Assembly (NCBI RefSeq): GCF_008085905.1
Contig: NZ_VSFF01000010.1
Span: 124,001 to 188,000 of the forward strand
Source: Actinomadura syzygii
GTDB lineage: Bacteria > Actinomycetota > Actinomycetes > Streptosporangiales > Streptosporangiaceae
Direction of reading: 5' to 3'
DNA: 64,000 bases
The translations under genes and the position numbers were made by a program. Below the pieces are notes generated by a model. It ran no database searches. It was not told the DNA's origin and was given only the letters and a program-made list of their open reading frames with translations. Below are positions 8,146 through 16,615 of the stretch, one piece after another. Positions within the stretch are counted from its first letter, which is position 1; each line of letters opens with the position of its first letter.

Positions 8146-9465
8146 TCAGGCGGCCTGCGGCGCGCGGCGGGCTCCGAGCAGGTCCAGGACGAGCGCCGCC
8201 GACCAGGCGTAGTCGTGGCTGCCGCGGCCCGTCCCGTCGAACGGGTCGAAGAACTCCCGGAAGCCGGACTGCCGGACGAGCCGCATCGTCGCCCCGTACA
8301 GCAGGTCCGCGACGACGGGGAGGTCGTGGCCGAGGGCGCCGTACCAGACGAGCCAGTTCGTGCTGATCCAGGTGGGGCCGCGCCAGTAGCCGCCCCGGTC
8401 GAACGCGGGCGCCTGGATGTCGCAGGTCGGCACGGGGTATCCGGCGGCGCCCGCGAACCGCGCGGACAGCAGCAGGTCGACGAGGTTCCGGACGATCGGC
8501 GCGGGCAGCTCCGGGTCGAGCAGGGGTCCGAACGCGCCGACGGTGACGACGGGCAGCAGCCGGTCGTCGCGCAGGTCGCGGGGGCGGAAGCAGCCGGTGT
8601 CGGGGTCCCAGAGCCGGGCGAGGATCGCGTGGTGGACGCGGCCCGCGCATTCGAGGTGCGGGACGGGGTCCGCGCCGACGATCCCGGCGATCTCGGCGAG
8701 CGCGTGGGTGGACGCCAGGTAGACGGCGTTGACGAGCGGGTCCTCGACGGCGAACGGGTGCGCGTCGCGCAGGTATCCCGGGTTGTATCCGGCGTCCCGG
8801 AGCAGGGCGACAAGCCGGACGTAGCGGTCGTAGTCCTCCCCCGTCGGGAGAGTGTGGGGGCGCTGCGCGGGCGCGTACGCGGACGGCGGGAGCCGCAGCG
8901 CGGCGAGCGGACGGTCCCACGCGGGGCTGTTGTCGAGCCCCGACTCCCACGGGTGGCAGATCGCGATGAGGCCGCTCGATCCGATGTCGCGGCAGCGGGC
9001 GAGGTAGCGGTGCTGCGCGGCGAGCATCGGGTAGAGGCGGGCGAGGAAGGCCCGGCTGCTCTCGGTGTCGGGCGCGCATTCGTGGAGGCGGAGCGCGGTG
9101 AGGGCGTGCAGCGGCGGCTGGGTGAGGCCGGAGGTGAGGACGCCGCGCGGCGCGGCGGGCTGGCGTTCGCTGCGCCACAGTTCGGGGCCGGGGAAGAAGG
9201 CGTACCGGGCGAGGCTCGTGTTGAACACGATGTGCGGGAGCATCCCGTCCGCCCACTGGCCGCGGAACAGGGAGAGCAGTTCGGCCTCGGCGCGGTCGCG
9301 GCGGTGGCGGGCGAGGCCCAGGCTGATGAACGCCGAGTCCCAGCTCCACTGGTGCGGGTACAGGCCCGGGGACGCCGCGGTGGACGTCCCGGTCCAGTTC
9401 GCGTCGAGGACCCTGGCCGCGGCCTTCCACAGCGCGGTCTCATCGCCGGTCAGACGAGAGCTCAT
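8146..9465 (-). CDS. GH63/MGH1-like glycoside hydrolase
   Basis: 439 residues with an (alpha/alpha)6-barrel pattern. Recognisable motifs are YPHQWSWDSAF near residues 36-46, ADGMLPHIVFN, CHPWESGLDNSPAWD, and the C-terminal GGYWRGPTWISTNW and GSHDYAWSAAL. These are typical of bacterial GH63 enzymes related to mannosylglycerate or glucosylglycerate hydrolases. No signal peptide is seen, so a cytoplasmic role on a compatible-solute glycoside is likely. The substrate is inferred from family only. The likely ribosome binding site AGGAGG is unusually far (15 bases) from the ATG, with a small hairpin between them. Confidence 0.85.
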   Translation of the reverse strand: MSSRLTGDETALWKAAARVLDANWTGTSTAASPGLYPHQWSWDSAFISLGLARHRRDRAEAELLSLFRGQWADGMLPHIVFNTSLARYAFFPGPELWRSERQPAAPRGVLTSGLTQPPLHALTALRLHECAPDTESSRAFLARLYPMLAAQHRYLARCRDIGSSGLIAICHPWESGLDNSPAWDRPLAALRLPPSAYAPAQRPHTLPTGEDYDRYVRLVALLRDAGYNPGYLRDAHPFAVEDPLVNAVYLASTHALAEIAGIVGADPVPHLECAGRVHHAILARLWDPDTGCFRPRDLRDDRLLPVVTVGAFGPLLDPELPAPIVRNLVDLLLSARFAGAAGYPVPTCDIQAPAFDRGGYWRGPTWISTNWLVWYGALGHDLPVVADLLYGATMRLVRQSGFREFFDPFDGTGRGSHDYAWSAALVLDLLGARRAPQAA

Positions 9466-9467
9466 GT

Positions 9468-9480
9468 GGTCAGGTTGACC
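9468..9480. repeat. Small inverted repeat between ribosome binding site and start of the GH63 gene
   Basis: GGTCA and TGACC flank GGT. On the transcript the stem would sit between AGGAGG and the ATG at 9465, shortening the effective spacing. It could also be an operator. Confidence 0.4.
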
Positions 9481-9601
9481 TCCTCCTCAGCGCGGGGGCT
9501 CACCGTGATTGTCACCTCAGAACGCGGCCGCTGCGACCCCTTGGGGGCCGTCGCTTGTCAACGCGGCGGCCGCCTGGACCGTGAATATTTACATACCGGC
9601 C

Positions 9602-10408
9602 TTACGCTGCGACGGCGCGTTCCAGGAGCCAGCCGGCGATCTCCTGACCGGCGGCGATGCCGCGCGCGGCGGTGACCGCCGTGACCGGCGACGTCCATCC
9701 GGTGTCATGGAGTTCGCCGTGCGCCGGGCGGACCGAGGCGTCGGCCGCTTCGAGCAGTTCGACGTCGAGGAGCGAGTCCCCGGCGGCGAGGGTGCGGGAC
9801 GCGCCCGTCCGGCGGGCGACCTCCGCCGCGGCGGCGGCCTTGGTCAGTCCGGTGGGCAGGCAGTAGACCTTGCGGCCTTGCAGGGACGTGCGCCAGCCGC
9901 GCTCCGCGCACCAGCCGGTCAGGTCGTCCGTCCAGCCGGACGGGAGGGCCGCCCGGTCGACGACCGTGTAGGCGAACAGGCCGGACGCGCTGCGCCGCTT
10001 CAGGACGAAGTCGCCGCTCACATCCACAAGGTGGCGTTCGACCTCGGCGAGCGGCGCGCACTCGTCGGACACGCGCCGCCGGACCGACGCCGCCCATTCC
10101 GGGTCGTCCTCACCGTCCACGAGGAGGTGGCCGCCGTTCGCGCAGATGGCGTACGGGGGCGGCTTCTCCAGCAGGCGCACGCGCCGGTACTGCTCCGGTG
10201 TCCGCGTCGTGGACGGGACGAACGTCGCCGCCTCCGACAGAGCCTCCAGCGTGCGCGCGGCCGTCTCGGTGAGGTAGGAGAGCGGCGCGCCCTGGTAGAA
10301 CTCCACGCACAGCAGGCGCGGCATCGTCTCGTCCGGTCCGCTGAGGTGGAAGGCGGCGGTGGAGTAGATGAGCGTGCGGTCGAGGTCCGAGCACACCAGG
10401 ACGGTCAC
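9602..10408 (-). CDS. HAD-family phosphatase of the Ter biosynthetic module
   Basis: 268 residues, GTG start at 10408 in a GTGA overlap with the StiP-type gene. The HAD motif I is DLDRT (Asp8, Asp10), and the late motif is GDSLLD near the C-terminus. The lack of other domains and a long cap insertion suit a sucrose-phosphatase/Cof-type small-molecule phosphatase. In Ter systems described by comparative genomics, a HAD enzyme is the last member of the metabolite-forming operon. The predicted role is dephosphorylation of a ribose-phosphate-linked intermediate; this is inference. Confidence 0.88.
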   Translation of the reverse strand: MTVLVCSDLDRTLIYSTAAFHLSGPDETMPRLLCVEFYQGAPLSYLTETAARTLEALSEAATFVPSTTRTPEQYRRVRLLEKPPPYAICANGGHLLVDGEDDPEWAASVRRRVSDECAPLAEVERHLVDVSGDFVLKRRSASGLFAYTVVDRAALPSGWTDDLTGWCAERGWRTSLQGRKVYCLPTGLTKAAAAAEVARRTGASRTLAAGDSLLDVELLEAADASVRPAHGELHDTGWTSPVTAVTAARGIAAGQEIAGWLLERAVAA

Positions 10409-11517
10409 TGCGCCGCCCCCTTCCCGAACCGGGGGTGGATGAAGCCCATGCACGCATAGGGGAACCGTCCGGGCTCGACCTCGACGACCGGCGCCCCGCG
10501 CTCCTCCGCCAGCAGCCTGATGTGCGTGACCTCGGGGCCCGCGTCGTCCCGGACGAGCACCTTCCACGGGACGCGGCGCAGCAGCACCCGCGTCGTCTCC
10601 CCGATCCCGGGCTTGACGAGGTTCAGGTCGTCGATGCCCTCGGCGCTCGCGCAGCGCCGGACGGCCGCCCATCCGGACCAGTCGGGCGCCCGGTCGGCGG
10701 CGCGCAGGCCGGGGAGGTCCTTCGCGACCCGTTCGGCGACGTCGCCGAAGCGGGCGCAGACCGTGTCGAGGAACAGCGCGGACACGTCGTCGGCGGCCAG
10801 GTCGGCGTAGAACTTCGCGCCGTGGAAGTCGCCGGGGCCGATCAGGTCGCCGTTCAGGACCGTCCGGCTGACCAGGCCGGACACGGTCGAGTTGAGGCAG
10901 GCGGACGGGATCAGGAAGTCGTCGCGCGTCCCGTACAGCGAGGCGCAGCGGCCCGGGTCGGCGAGCACCGCGAGGTCGGACGGGAACGGGCCCCCGGCCA
11001 GCGCGGCGGTCAGCTCGCGGGTGATCGCGCCCTTGCCCGTCCAGCCGTCCACGAACATCACGGCGGACGGGTCGTGGTGCTCGGCCAGATATCGCAGCGC
11101 CACGGTGTCGATGCCGCGCCCGCGCACGATGCTGACCGCGTAGTGCGGGAGGTCGAGCCCGTGCGCGAACCGCGCCCAGCGACGCAGCAGGATCCCGACC
11201 GGCGTCCCGGCCCGCGCCAGCGATACGAGGACGGCCCCCGGCCCGCGCTCGGCGAGGATCATCTCGGTGACCAGGCCCGCCGCGTACGCGAGCCGTTCGG
11301 CGGACGCCTCCAGGGCCTCCCGGAACAGCCGCCGGTACTCGGGGCCCGGCTGGTACTCGACCGGCAGCGACTCGGCGTAGTGGGCGCGGCCCGCCTGGAT
11401 CGCCGCCTCCCGCTCCTCTGTCGGCGCTTCGAGCCGGGCGTGCGAAAGGTCCTTGAGCAGCCACGCCACGTCCCCGGGCGGGTAGCTGCCGAAGGACGGC
11501 CCGTACAGCGGCTTCAC
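10405..11517 (-). CDS. StiP-type phosphoribosyltransferase-like protein with C-terminal PELOTA-like domain
   Basis: 370 residues, GTG start at 11517 in a GTGA overlap with the upstream gene. The N-terminal signature SFGSYPPGDVAWLL and the loop VDGWTGKG at 156-163 belong to the family often labelled cysteine protease StiP. Comparative work treats this family as a phosphoribosyltransferase of Ter operons, and the loop resembles a PRPP loop. Residues about 300-370, starting near VPWKVLVRDD and ending in CMGFIHPRFG, match the PELOTA-type RNA-binding domain. Likely soluble. The protease label is probably wrong, and the reaction is unknown. Confidence 0.85.
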   Translation of the reverse strand: MKPLYGPSFGSYPPGDVAWLLKDLSHARLEAPTEEREAAIQAGRAHYAESLPVEYQPGPEYRRLFREALEASAERLAYAAGLVTEMILAERGPGAVLVSLARAGTPVGILLRRWARFAHGLDLPHYAVSIVRGRGIDTVALRYLAEHHDPSAVMFVDGWTGKGAITRELTAALAGGPFPSDLAVLADPGRCASLYGTRDDFLIPSACLNSTVSGLVSRTVLNGDLIGPGDFHGAKFYADLAADDVSALFLDTVCARFGDVAERVAKDLPGLRAADRAPDWSGWAAVRRCASAEGIDDLNLVKPGIGETTRVLLRRVPWKVLVRDDAGPEVTHIRLLAEERGAPVVEVEPGRFPYACMGFIHPRFGKGAAQ

Positions 11518-12878
11518 GCGCGCCTCCGCGCCGGGACGGTCGCGACCAGCAGCGGAGCCAGCGTCCGCAACTGCGCCAGCAGGCCGGTGGCGAGCGCGGC
11601 GGTGTCGCCAGGGTCGTCGACGACGAGGACGATCCGGTCGAAGCCGTCCTCACCGCGCGGCGGGGCGACGTTGTAGGCGTAGCGCTCCCCCGGGCCGTCG
11701 GCGGGGTCGTCGTGGGCGGGGAAGGCGAGGCGCGTCCTGATCGCGTAGCCGGGGTCGTCGACGGCGAGGACCGGCGAGCGCGTGGTCGTCGAGTACCGGA
11801 CATCGGCGGCGGGCAGGGCGTCGGCGAGCGCCTCCGCGAGGCGCAGCGGCGTGTACATGAGCTCCTCGAAGCCGAGCACGAGCACCCGCGAGGCGTCCGG
11901 CCCGAGTCCGGCCGCGATCGCGTCGGCCATGCGCGGCAGTTCCTTCTCCAGGACCCGGCGGTGTTCGGGGAGGAAGCCGTGGCGTCCGCCGTCCGGGAGC
12001 CCGGCGGGCCAGCCCAGCTCGACCCAGGACACGGGGAACTCCCGCTCGGGCAGCGGCGTCAGGCCCGCGGCGGAGAGGTCTTCGACGAGCGCCTTGCCCG
12101 CTTCGAGGACGCCCTCCGGAAGCTCCACGTGCCCGCCTGCCAGCGCGACCACGTCAATGCGCGTACCAAGCCGGGCAGCGAGTTCGTCCATCCGCACGCG
12201 ATCGGACGAAGCGCGCAGATCGACCAAAGCCGCGAGGACGTAATGCCTTCGGCGACGAACCGCGTGCAACGCCTCAATGGTGTTCAGCACGGTGCGGCCG
12301 GTGGACAGCTCGTCGTCCACCAGCACGACCGGCCCGTCACGGTCGAACGCGGCGGGGGCGGCGGGGAGGAGGAGATGGCTCGTGGCGTGGCTGTGCTCCT
12401 CCTCGAACCCCCCGTAGGTCGAGAAGCCCGCGACCGGACGCCGCGTGGAGTGCAGGTAGTAGGCGCCGCCGAGGGCGTCCGCGACCGAATGCCCCAGGGC
12501 CGTGGCGGTCTCCGCGTAGCCGAGGACGATCGCGTCCACCGGCCCCTGCGGCGCCCTCAAACGGTCACGCAGACGGGCGGCCGCGCCTGGCACGCCCTCC
12601 AAAGCCTCAGCCAGGACCCCGTCCGGACGGGACGGCTCGTCCCCGCTCAGGCGCGCCCGCACAAGTTCCCCGAGCAGCAGCCCAGAGCCGTACACCAGCC
12701 GCGGATCGGTCGGGACGTGCTTGCCCAGCACCTCCGAGACCAGCAGATGCGCGCGTTTCGGGTTGCGCCGCACCGCCAACCCGACCAGGTCCGCCAGCCC
12801 GACGCCGACCGGACGCGCCCCGTCCGCGAGCCGCACACCCAGCTGCGCCGCCACCCACGTTCCATGCAGATGCGTCAT
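11514..12878 (-). CDS. Phosphoribosyltransferase with C-terminal TRSP domain
   Basis: 454 residues, ATG at 12878 in an ATGA overlap with the lyase gene. The first half has GYAETATALG at 120-129 and a classical PRPP-binding loop VVLVDDELSTGRT at 184-196, so it is a type I phosphoribosyltransferase. The second half (about 290-454) is the TRSP domain that accompanies this enzyme in Ter operons; it includes LGFEELMYTPL and the STTTRSPV stretch near the motif for which the domain is named. Predicted role: joining a base-like acceptor to PRPP in making a nucleoside-like compound. An N-terminal extension to 12971 lies inside the upstream gene and is rejected. Confidence 0.88.
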   Translation of the reverse strand: MTHLHGTWVAAQLGVRLADGARPVGVGLADLVGLAVRRNPKRAHLLVSEVLGKHVPTDPRLVYGSGLLLGELVRARLSGDEPSRPDGVLAEALEGVPGAAARLRDRLRAPQGPVDAIVLGYAETATALGHSVADALGGAYYLHSTRRPVAGFSTYGGFEEEHSHATSHLLLPAAPAAFDRDGPVVLVDDELSTGRTVLNTIEALHAVRRRRHYVLAALVDLRASSDRVRMDELAARLGTRIDVVALAGGHVELPEGVLEAGKALVEDLSAAGLTPLPEREFPVSWVELGWPAGLPDGGRHGFLPEHRRVLEKELPRMADAIAAGLGPDASRVLVLGFEELMYTPLRLAEALADALPAADVRYSTTTRSPVLAVDDPGYAIRTRLAFPAHDDPADGPGERYAYNVAPPRGEDGFDRIVLVVDDPGDTAALATGLLAQLRTLAPLLVATVPARRRA

Positions 12879-14044
12879 CGGCTGTCCGCCGCTTCGAGCA
12901 GCTCGACGAACGTGACGCCCTCGGCCGCCACCCCGAACACGCGAGCGCGCAGCATCAGCCGCTGCGCCCACGCGCGGTGCGGCTTCGCCTCGTTCATCTT
13001 GTTCGCGTACGAGCTGGCCATCGCCCCTCCCCCGGCGACGCCCAGGATGTCGGCCGCGTCGCAGTACTCCTCGTGCGTGACCACCGACAGGGCGTGCACG
13101 GCCGCCACATGGCTCGGATGGATGACGGTCTTGCCGGTGAGGCCGTTCGCCTTGTCGAGGTGCACCTCGCGGATCAGGCCGTCCAGGTCGGACGTGATGA
13201 GCCGCTGCCGCAGCGGCGCCGCCCGCAGCGCGTCGAACGGCGACTGCCGCAGCTGCGGCTTGAACATCCGCTCCCCCGCCGAGAAGTACTCCCAGACCGG
13301 GCCGGTGACGACGTAGCCGGTGCCGTCCGCGCGGCCGAGGATGTTCACCACGTCGCAGATCACGCCCGCGACCGGCCGGATGTCGTAGATCGTCAGGTCG
13401 GGCGGGCGGCGCAGCCCGTACGCCGCGGACATGTCGGTCGCCCCGATCCGGACGGCGAGGATCCGCCGCCGGTGCTTGGCGAGCAGCCGCGCCACGTCGT
13501 TCAGCATCTCCGTGCGCGTCTCCGCGTACACCGCCTCCGGGCTCTCGATCACCGGCATCGCGAGGAGGCGGAGGCCGGTGCGGGCGGCCGCGTCCGCTAT
13601 CGCGTCGAGGAACGCTCCACCGGAAGCGGCCGTGAACTTCGGCAGGACGAACCCGGACACCAGGCCCGCCGCGTCGCCGAGCCGGTCGAGCAGGGCGCCG
13701 ACCTGGCGGGGGTCGCGGACGCGGACGAACAGCAGCGGCGCCTCGCCGCGCTCCGCCGAGCCGCGCCCGTGCAGCGCCCGGAACTGCGCCACGAGGTTCG
13801 CCTCCCCGGCGCCCACCTCGTCGTCGGCGATGGCGTCCTCCAGGCAGACGACCATGCTCATCACGCCCCGCCGCGCCGCGCGCTCGACGTCGTCGGCGAG
13901 GGACGGCCGGGTGGCGGGGCTGTACAGGGTCGCGCCCAGCGCCACCGCGAGCACCGCCGGGTCGTCGTGCCGGTCGAACGGCCGCGGATGCCGGTAGAAC
14001 AGGTGCTTGCGGAGGGCGGCGTCCACATGGTCGAAATGCCGCAT
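12875..14044 (-). CDS. HpcH/HpaI-CitE-type C-C bond lyase of the Ter module
   Basis: 389 residues, TIM-barrel lyase/aldolase. Seen are CLED at 67-70, VIESPEAV near 166, GATDMSAAYG at 201-210, and IHPSHVAAVH near 305, the usual metal- and substrate-binding motifs of citrate-lyase-beta-type enzymes. It is first of four genes joined by 4-bp overlaps, so these products are probably made in fixed proportion. The family normally cleaves or forms C-C bonds with acyl-CoA or pyruvate. The Ter-associated branch has no known substrate. Confidence 0.88.
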   Translation of the reverse strand: MRHFDHVDAALRKHLFYRHPRPFDRHDDPAVLAVALGATLYSPATRPSLADDVERAARRGVMSMVVCLEDAIADDEVGAGEANLVAQFRALHGRGSAERGEAPLLFVRVRDPRQVGALLDRLGDAAGLVSGFVLPKFTAASGGAFLDAIADAAARTGLRLLAMPVIESPEAVYAETRTEMLNDVARLLAKHRRRILAVRIGATDMSAAYGLRRPPDLTIYDIRPVAGVICDVVNILGRADGTGYVVTGPVWEYFSAGERMFKPQLRQSPFDALRAAPLRQRLITSDLDGLIREVHLDKANGLTGKTVIHPSHVAAVHALSVVTHEEYCDAADILGVAGGGAMASSYANKMNEAKPHRAWAQRLMLRARVFGVAAEGVTFVELLEAADSR

Positions 14045-14093
14045 GGCCCGCCCCGTCAGCCGCGCCGGGCCATCGGGCCGGACACTTTCGCGC

Positions 14094-14128
14094 GGGGCGT
14101 CGTCGAGCGGGGCGTCGTCGAGCGGGGC
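14094..14128. repeat. 15-bp tandem repeat between terD and the lyase gene
   Basis: GGGGCGTCGTCGAGC occurs twice in tandem (14094-14108, 14109-14123), followed by a third partial GGGGC. It lies in the 90-base gap before the biosynthetic genes. This could be slipped-strand expansion. Confidence 0.6.
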
Positions 14129-14134
14129 ACGGCG

Positions 14135-14713
14135 TCAGAGATGGGTCGACACGGCGGGCAACAGGTGCTGGAACGTGCGGCCGGTCGCGGTCGCGCCGAT
14201 CGCCGTCATCGACCAGCCGTCGCCGTCCCGCGCCACCTTGGCCATGATCTGCGCGTTGTGCTGCCCGGCGCCGCTCAGGTCGTAGCGGGCGATCTCCTGG
14301 CCGGTGGTCTCGTCGACCAGCCGGCAGAACGCGTTGGCGATCTGGGTGAAGTCCTGGCCGGTGAAGGAGTTGACGGTGAACACGAGCTGCGTCACGTTCG
14401 CCGGGACGCCCTGGAGGTCGACGTTGATGACCTCGTCGTCGCCCTCGCCCTCGCCGGTCAGGTTGTCGCCGGTGTGCAGGACGGAGCCGTCCTTGCTGCG
14501 GAGCTGGCGGAACCAGACCTGGTCCGCGAGGTTGCCGCTGCCGTCGAAGAGCAGGCAGGACGCGTCCAGGTCGATGGACTGGGCGCGGCCCTTGCCGAAC
14601 AGGCCCTTCTTGGCGACGGCGTCCCAGCCGAGGCCCATCCTGACCCGGGTGAGCGTCCCCCCGCCGGGCTTGGTCAGCGAGACCTTCTGCCCTTTCTGCA
14701 GCGAAATGGACAT
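14135..14713 (-). CDS. terD: TerD-family calcium-binding stress protein (first copy by position)
   Basis: 192 residues, ATG at 14713 behind GAAGGAG. TerD fold with the start MSISLQKGQKVSLTK, acidic metal sites DLDASCLLF and GDNLTGEGEGDDE, and the partner strand ENIAR-type ARYDLSG. It diverges from the two other copies: the FVFFNNL strand reads VWFRQL, and residues about 36-44 contain a basic insert (KKGLFGKGR). TerD proteins bind calcium and are linked to tellurite, phage and stress tolerance. It lies between the membrane partner and the metabolite operon. Confidence 0.9.
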   Translation of the reverse strand: MSISLQKGQKVSLTKPGGGTLTRVRMGLGWDAVAKKGLFGKGRAQSIDLDASCLLFDGSGNLADQVWFRQLRSKDGSVLHTGDNLTGEGEGDDEVINVDLQGVPANVTQLVFTVNSFTGQDFTQIANAFCRLVDETTGQEIARYDLSGAGQHNAQIMAKVARDGDGWSMTAIGATATGRTFQHLLPAVSTHL

Positions 14714-14774
14714 CGTTCGACTCCTTCGATCATCGATCATGGTCGCGGGGCTGTCGGACGTCGGACGTCCCCGG

Positions 14775-14813
14775 CGACCGGTACCCCGGCCGGGGGCGCC
14801 GGGGTACCGGTCG
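14775..14813. terminator. 16-bp perfect hairpin between terC-like and terD genes
   Basis: CGACCGGTACCCCGGC (14775-14790) and GCCGGGGTACCGGTCG (14798-14813) flank a 7-base loop. No U tract follows. Placed right after the stop of the DUF475 gene, it may reduce read-through into the downstream terD and biosynthetic genes or stabilise the upstream mRNA. Confidence 0.65.
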
Positions 14814-14818
14814 GCGGG

Positions 14819-15937
14819 TCAGACGTTGCTGGAGTGGAGCTTCTTGCCGTCCTCGCCGGGCGGCGTCTCCGCGGGCGCGCCGCCGCCCTCGCCGCGGTTG
14901 CGGACGACGGAGCTGGCGAACGCCGCGATGATCAGGCCCGCGCCGAGCCCGCCGGTGATCCACTCGGGCACGTGGTGGCCGATGCTGACCAGCATGCAGA
15001 CCGCGAGCGCGCCGATCGCCCAGTGCGCGCCGTGCTCCAGGTACACGTACTCGTGCAGGGTGCCCTTGCGGACCAGGAAGACCGTCAGCGACCGGATGTA
15101 CATGGCGCCGATGCCGAGGCCGAGCGCGATGACGATCGGGTCGGTGCTGATCGCGAACGCGCCGATGACGCCGTCGAAGCTGAACGAGGCGTCCAGCACC
15201 TCCAGGTACAGGAAGAGGAAGAACCCCGCCTTGCCGGTGGCGAGCGCCAGCGAGCTCGGCCCGGACCGCCCGCCCGCGCCCTCCCGCGCGCCGTCCTCGT
15301 CCTCGTCGTCGTCGCCCGCCTCCGAGAACAGCTCGCCGAGCCCGTTCACCAGGATGTAGGTGATCATGCCGAGCACGCCGGCGATCATCACCTGGCCCGG
15401 GTCCTCGGCGGCGAGCCACGACACGAACGCGAGCGACCCGCCCGCGACGACCACGGATAGCTGGTCCAGCTTGCCGATGCGGGCCAGCGGGCGCTCCACC
15501 CACGGCAGCCACTTCTCGGCGCGCTCCTCGAACACGAAGTCCAGGAAGAGCATCATGAGGAACATGCCGCCGAACGCCGCGATCATCGGGTAGGCGTCGT
15601 TCATCAGCTCGTGGTACCGCGCCGAGTCGTTCAACGCGAGGTCGAACGCCTGGACGGGGTTCAGCTTCGCCGTGATCCCCACGATCAGCAGCGGGAAGAC
15701 CAGCCGCATCCCGAACACCGCGATCGCGATGCCGACCGTCAGGAAGATCTTCTGCCAGAACGCGCTCATCCGGTCCAGCACCTTGGCGTTCACCACGGCG
15801 TTGTCGAACGAGAGCGAGATCTCCAGGACGGCCAGCACGGCGACCAGGGCGAGCCCGGTGGGTCCGTCGTACAGCAGAGCGATGAGCAGGCCGACGACCG
15901 TGACGCCGAGGGACCAACCGAAGGTGCGAAGAATCAT
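14819..15937 (-). CDS. DUF475/TerC-family integral membrane protein
   Basis: 372 residues with about eight to nine hydrophobic segments. Conserved motifs are EISLSFDNAVVNA near residues 43-55 and LDASFSFDGVIGAFA in the second half; the paired Asp residues in membrane segments are the family's predicted metal-binding sites. A central acidic loop (SEAGDDDEDED) separates the two halves. TerC-type proteins form the membrane centre for TerD complexes and influence metal export. The start ATG 15937 has no clear ribosome binding site, so the exact N-terminus is less certain; an upstream frame to 16078 would overlap the neighbouring terD. Confidence 0.9.
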   Translation of the reverse strand: MILRTFGWSLGVTVVGLLIALLYDGPTGLALVAVLAVLEISLSFDNAVVNAKVLDRMSAFWQKIFLTVGIAIAVFGMRLVFPLLIVGITAKLNPVQAFDLALNDSARYHELMNDAYPMIAAFGGMFLMMLFLDFVFEERAEKWLPWVERPLARIGKLDQLSVVVAGGSLAFVSWLAAEDPGQVMIAGVLGMITYILVNGLGELFSEAGDDDEDEDGAREGAGGRSGPSSLALATGKAGFFLFLYLEVLDASFSFDGVIGAFAISTDPIVIALGLGIGAMYIRSLTVFLVRKGTLHEYVYLEHGAHWAIGALAVCMLVSIGHHVPEWITGGLGAGLIIAAFASSVVRNRGEGGGAPAETPPGEDGKKLHSSNV

Positions 15938-15996
15938 GCGCGTATTTCTGCTAGGAAGGACGGCCGAGCGGGGCGGCCGGATGCGGGGGCGGCGGG

Positions 15997-16575
15997 TCAG
16001 CCGACGTTGACGCCGAAGTCCATCGCGATGCCCGCCAGGCCGGAGGCGTACCCCTGGCCGACGGCTCTGAACTTCCATTCGCCGCTGTGCCGGTACAGCT
16101 CTCCGAAGACCATGGCCGTCTCGGTGGAGGCGTCCTCGGTGAGGTCGAAGCGCGCGAGCTCGTTGCCGTCCGTCCGGTTGACGATCCGGATGAACGCGTT
16201 GCGCACCTGGCCGAAGTTCTGCTGCCGGTTGTCGGCGTCGTAGATCGACACCGGGAACACGATGCGGTCGCAGTCGAGCGGGACGGCGGTGAGGTCGACG
16301 TTGATCGACTCGTCGTCGCCCTCGCCCTCGCCGGTCAGGTTGTCGCCGGTGTGCTCGACCGAGCCGTCCGGGCTCCTCAGGTTGTTGAAGAACACGAAGT
16401 GCTGGTCCGAGATGACCTTGCCGGTGGGGGCGAGCATCAACGCGGACGCGTCGAGGTCGAAGTCGGCGCCGGTGGTGGCGCGGACGTCCCAGCCGAGGCC
16501 GACGGTGACCGCCGTGAGGTTGGGGGCGGCCTTCGTCAGCGAGACGTTGCCGCCCTTGGCGAGTGAGACACCCAT
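15997..16575 (-). CDS. terD: TerD/TerE-family protein (second copy)
   Basis: 192 residues, start MGVSLAKGGNVSLTK at 16575. The calcium sites are DFDLDASALML and GDNLTGEGEGDDE. The conserved strand HFVFFNNL and the tail GLAGIAMDFGVNVG are typical of the TerD/TerE branch. It is about 75% identical by eye to the next copy, so the two look like a recent tandem duplication. It is 40 bases from the upstream copy and 59 from the membrane gene, consistent with one transcript. Confidence 0.92.
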   Translation of the reverse strand: MGVSLAKGGNVSLTKAAPNLTAVTVGLGWDVRATTGADFDLDASALMLAPTGKVISDQHFVFFNNLRSPDGSVEHTGDNLTGEGEGDDESINVDLTAVPLDCDRIVFPVSIYDADNRQQNFGQVRNAFIRIVNRTDGNELARFDLTEDASTETAMVFGELYRHSGEWKFRAVGQGYASGLAGIAMDFGVNVG

Positions 16576-16615
16576 GTACGGGCCACTCCCTTCGTGGTGG
16601 TGCTGGATGACCTGG

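Noticed and set aside
9602..11803. Long minus-strand frame starting at 11803
   Set aside because: Only its last 268 residues (from GTG 10408) look like a protein; the first part is Arg/Pro-rich shadow of the StiP and phosphoribosyltransferase genes.
12977..15460. 827-residue plus-strand frame over the lyase, terD and DUF475 genes
   Set aside because: Composition is Arg/Asp/Gly-rich antisense shadow typical of high-GC DNA; all its genes are well supported on the other strand.
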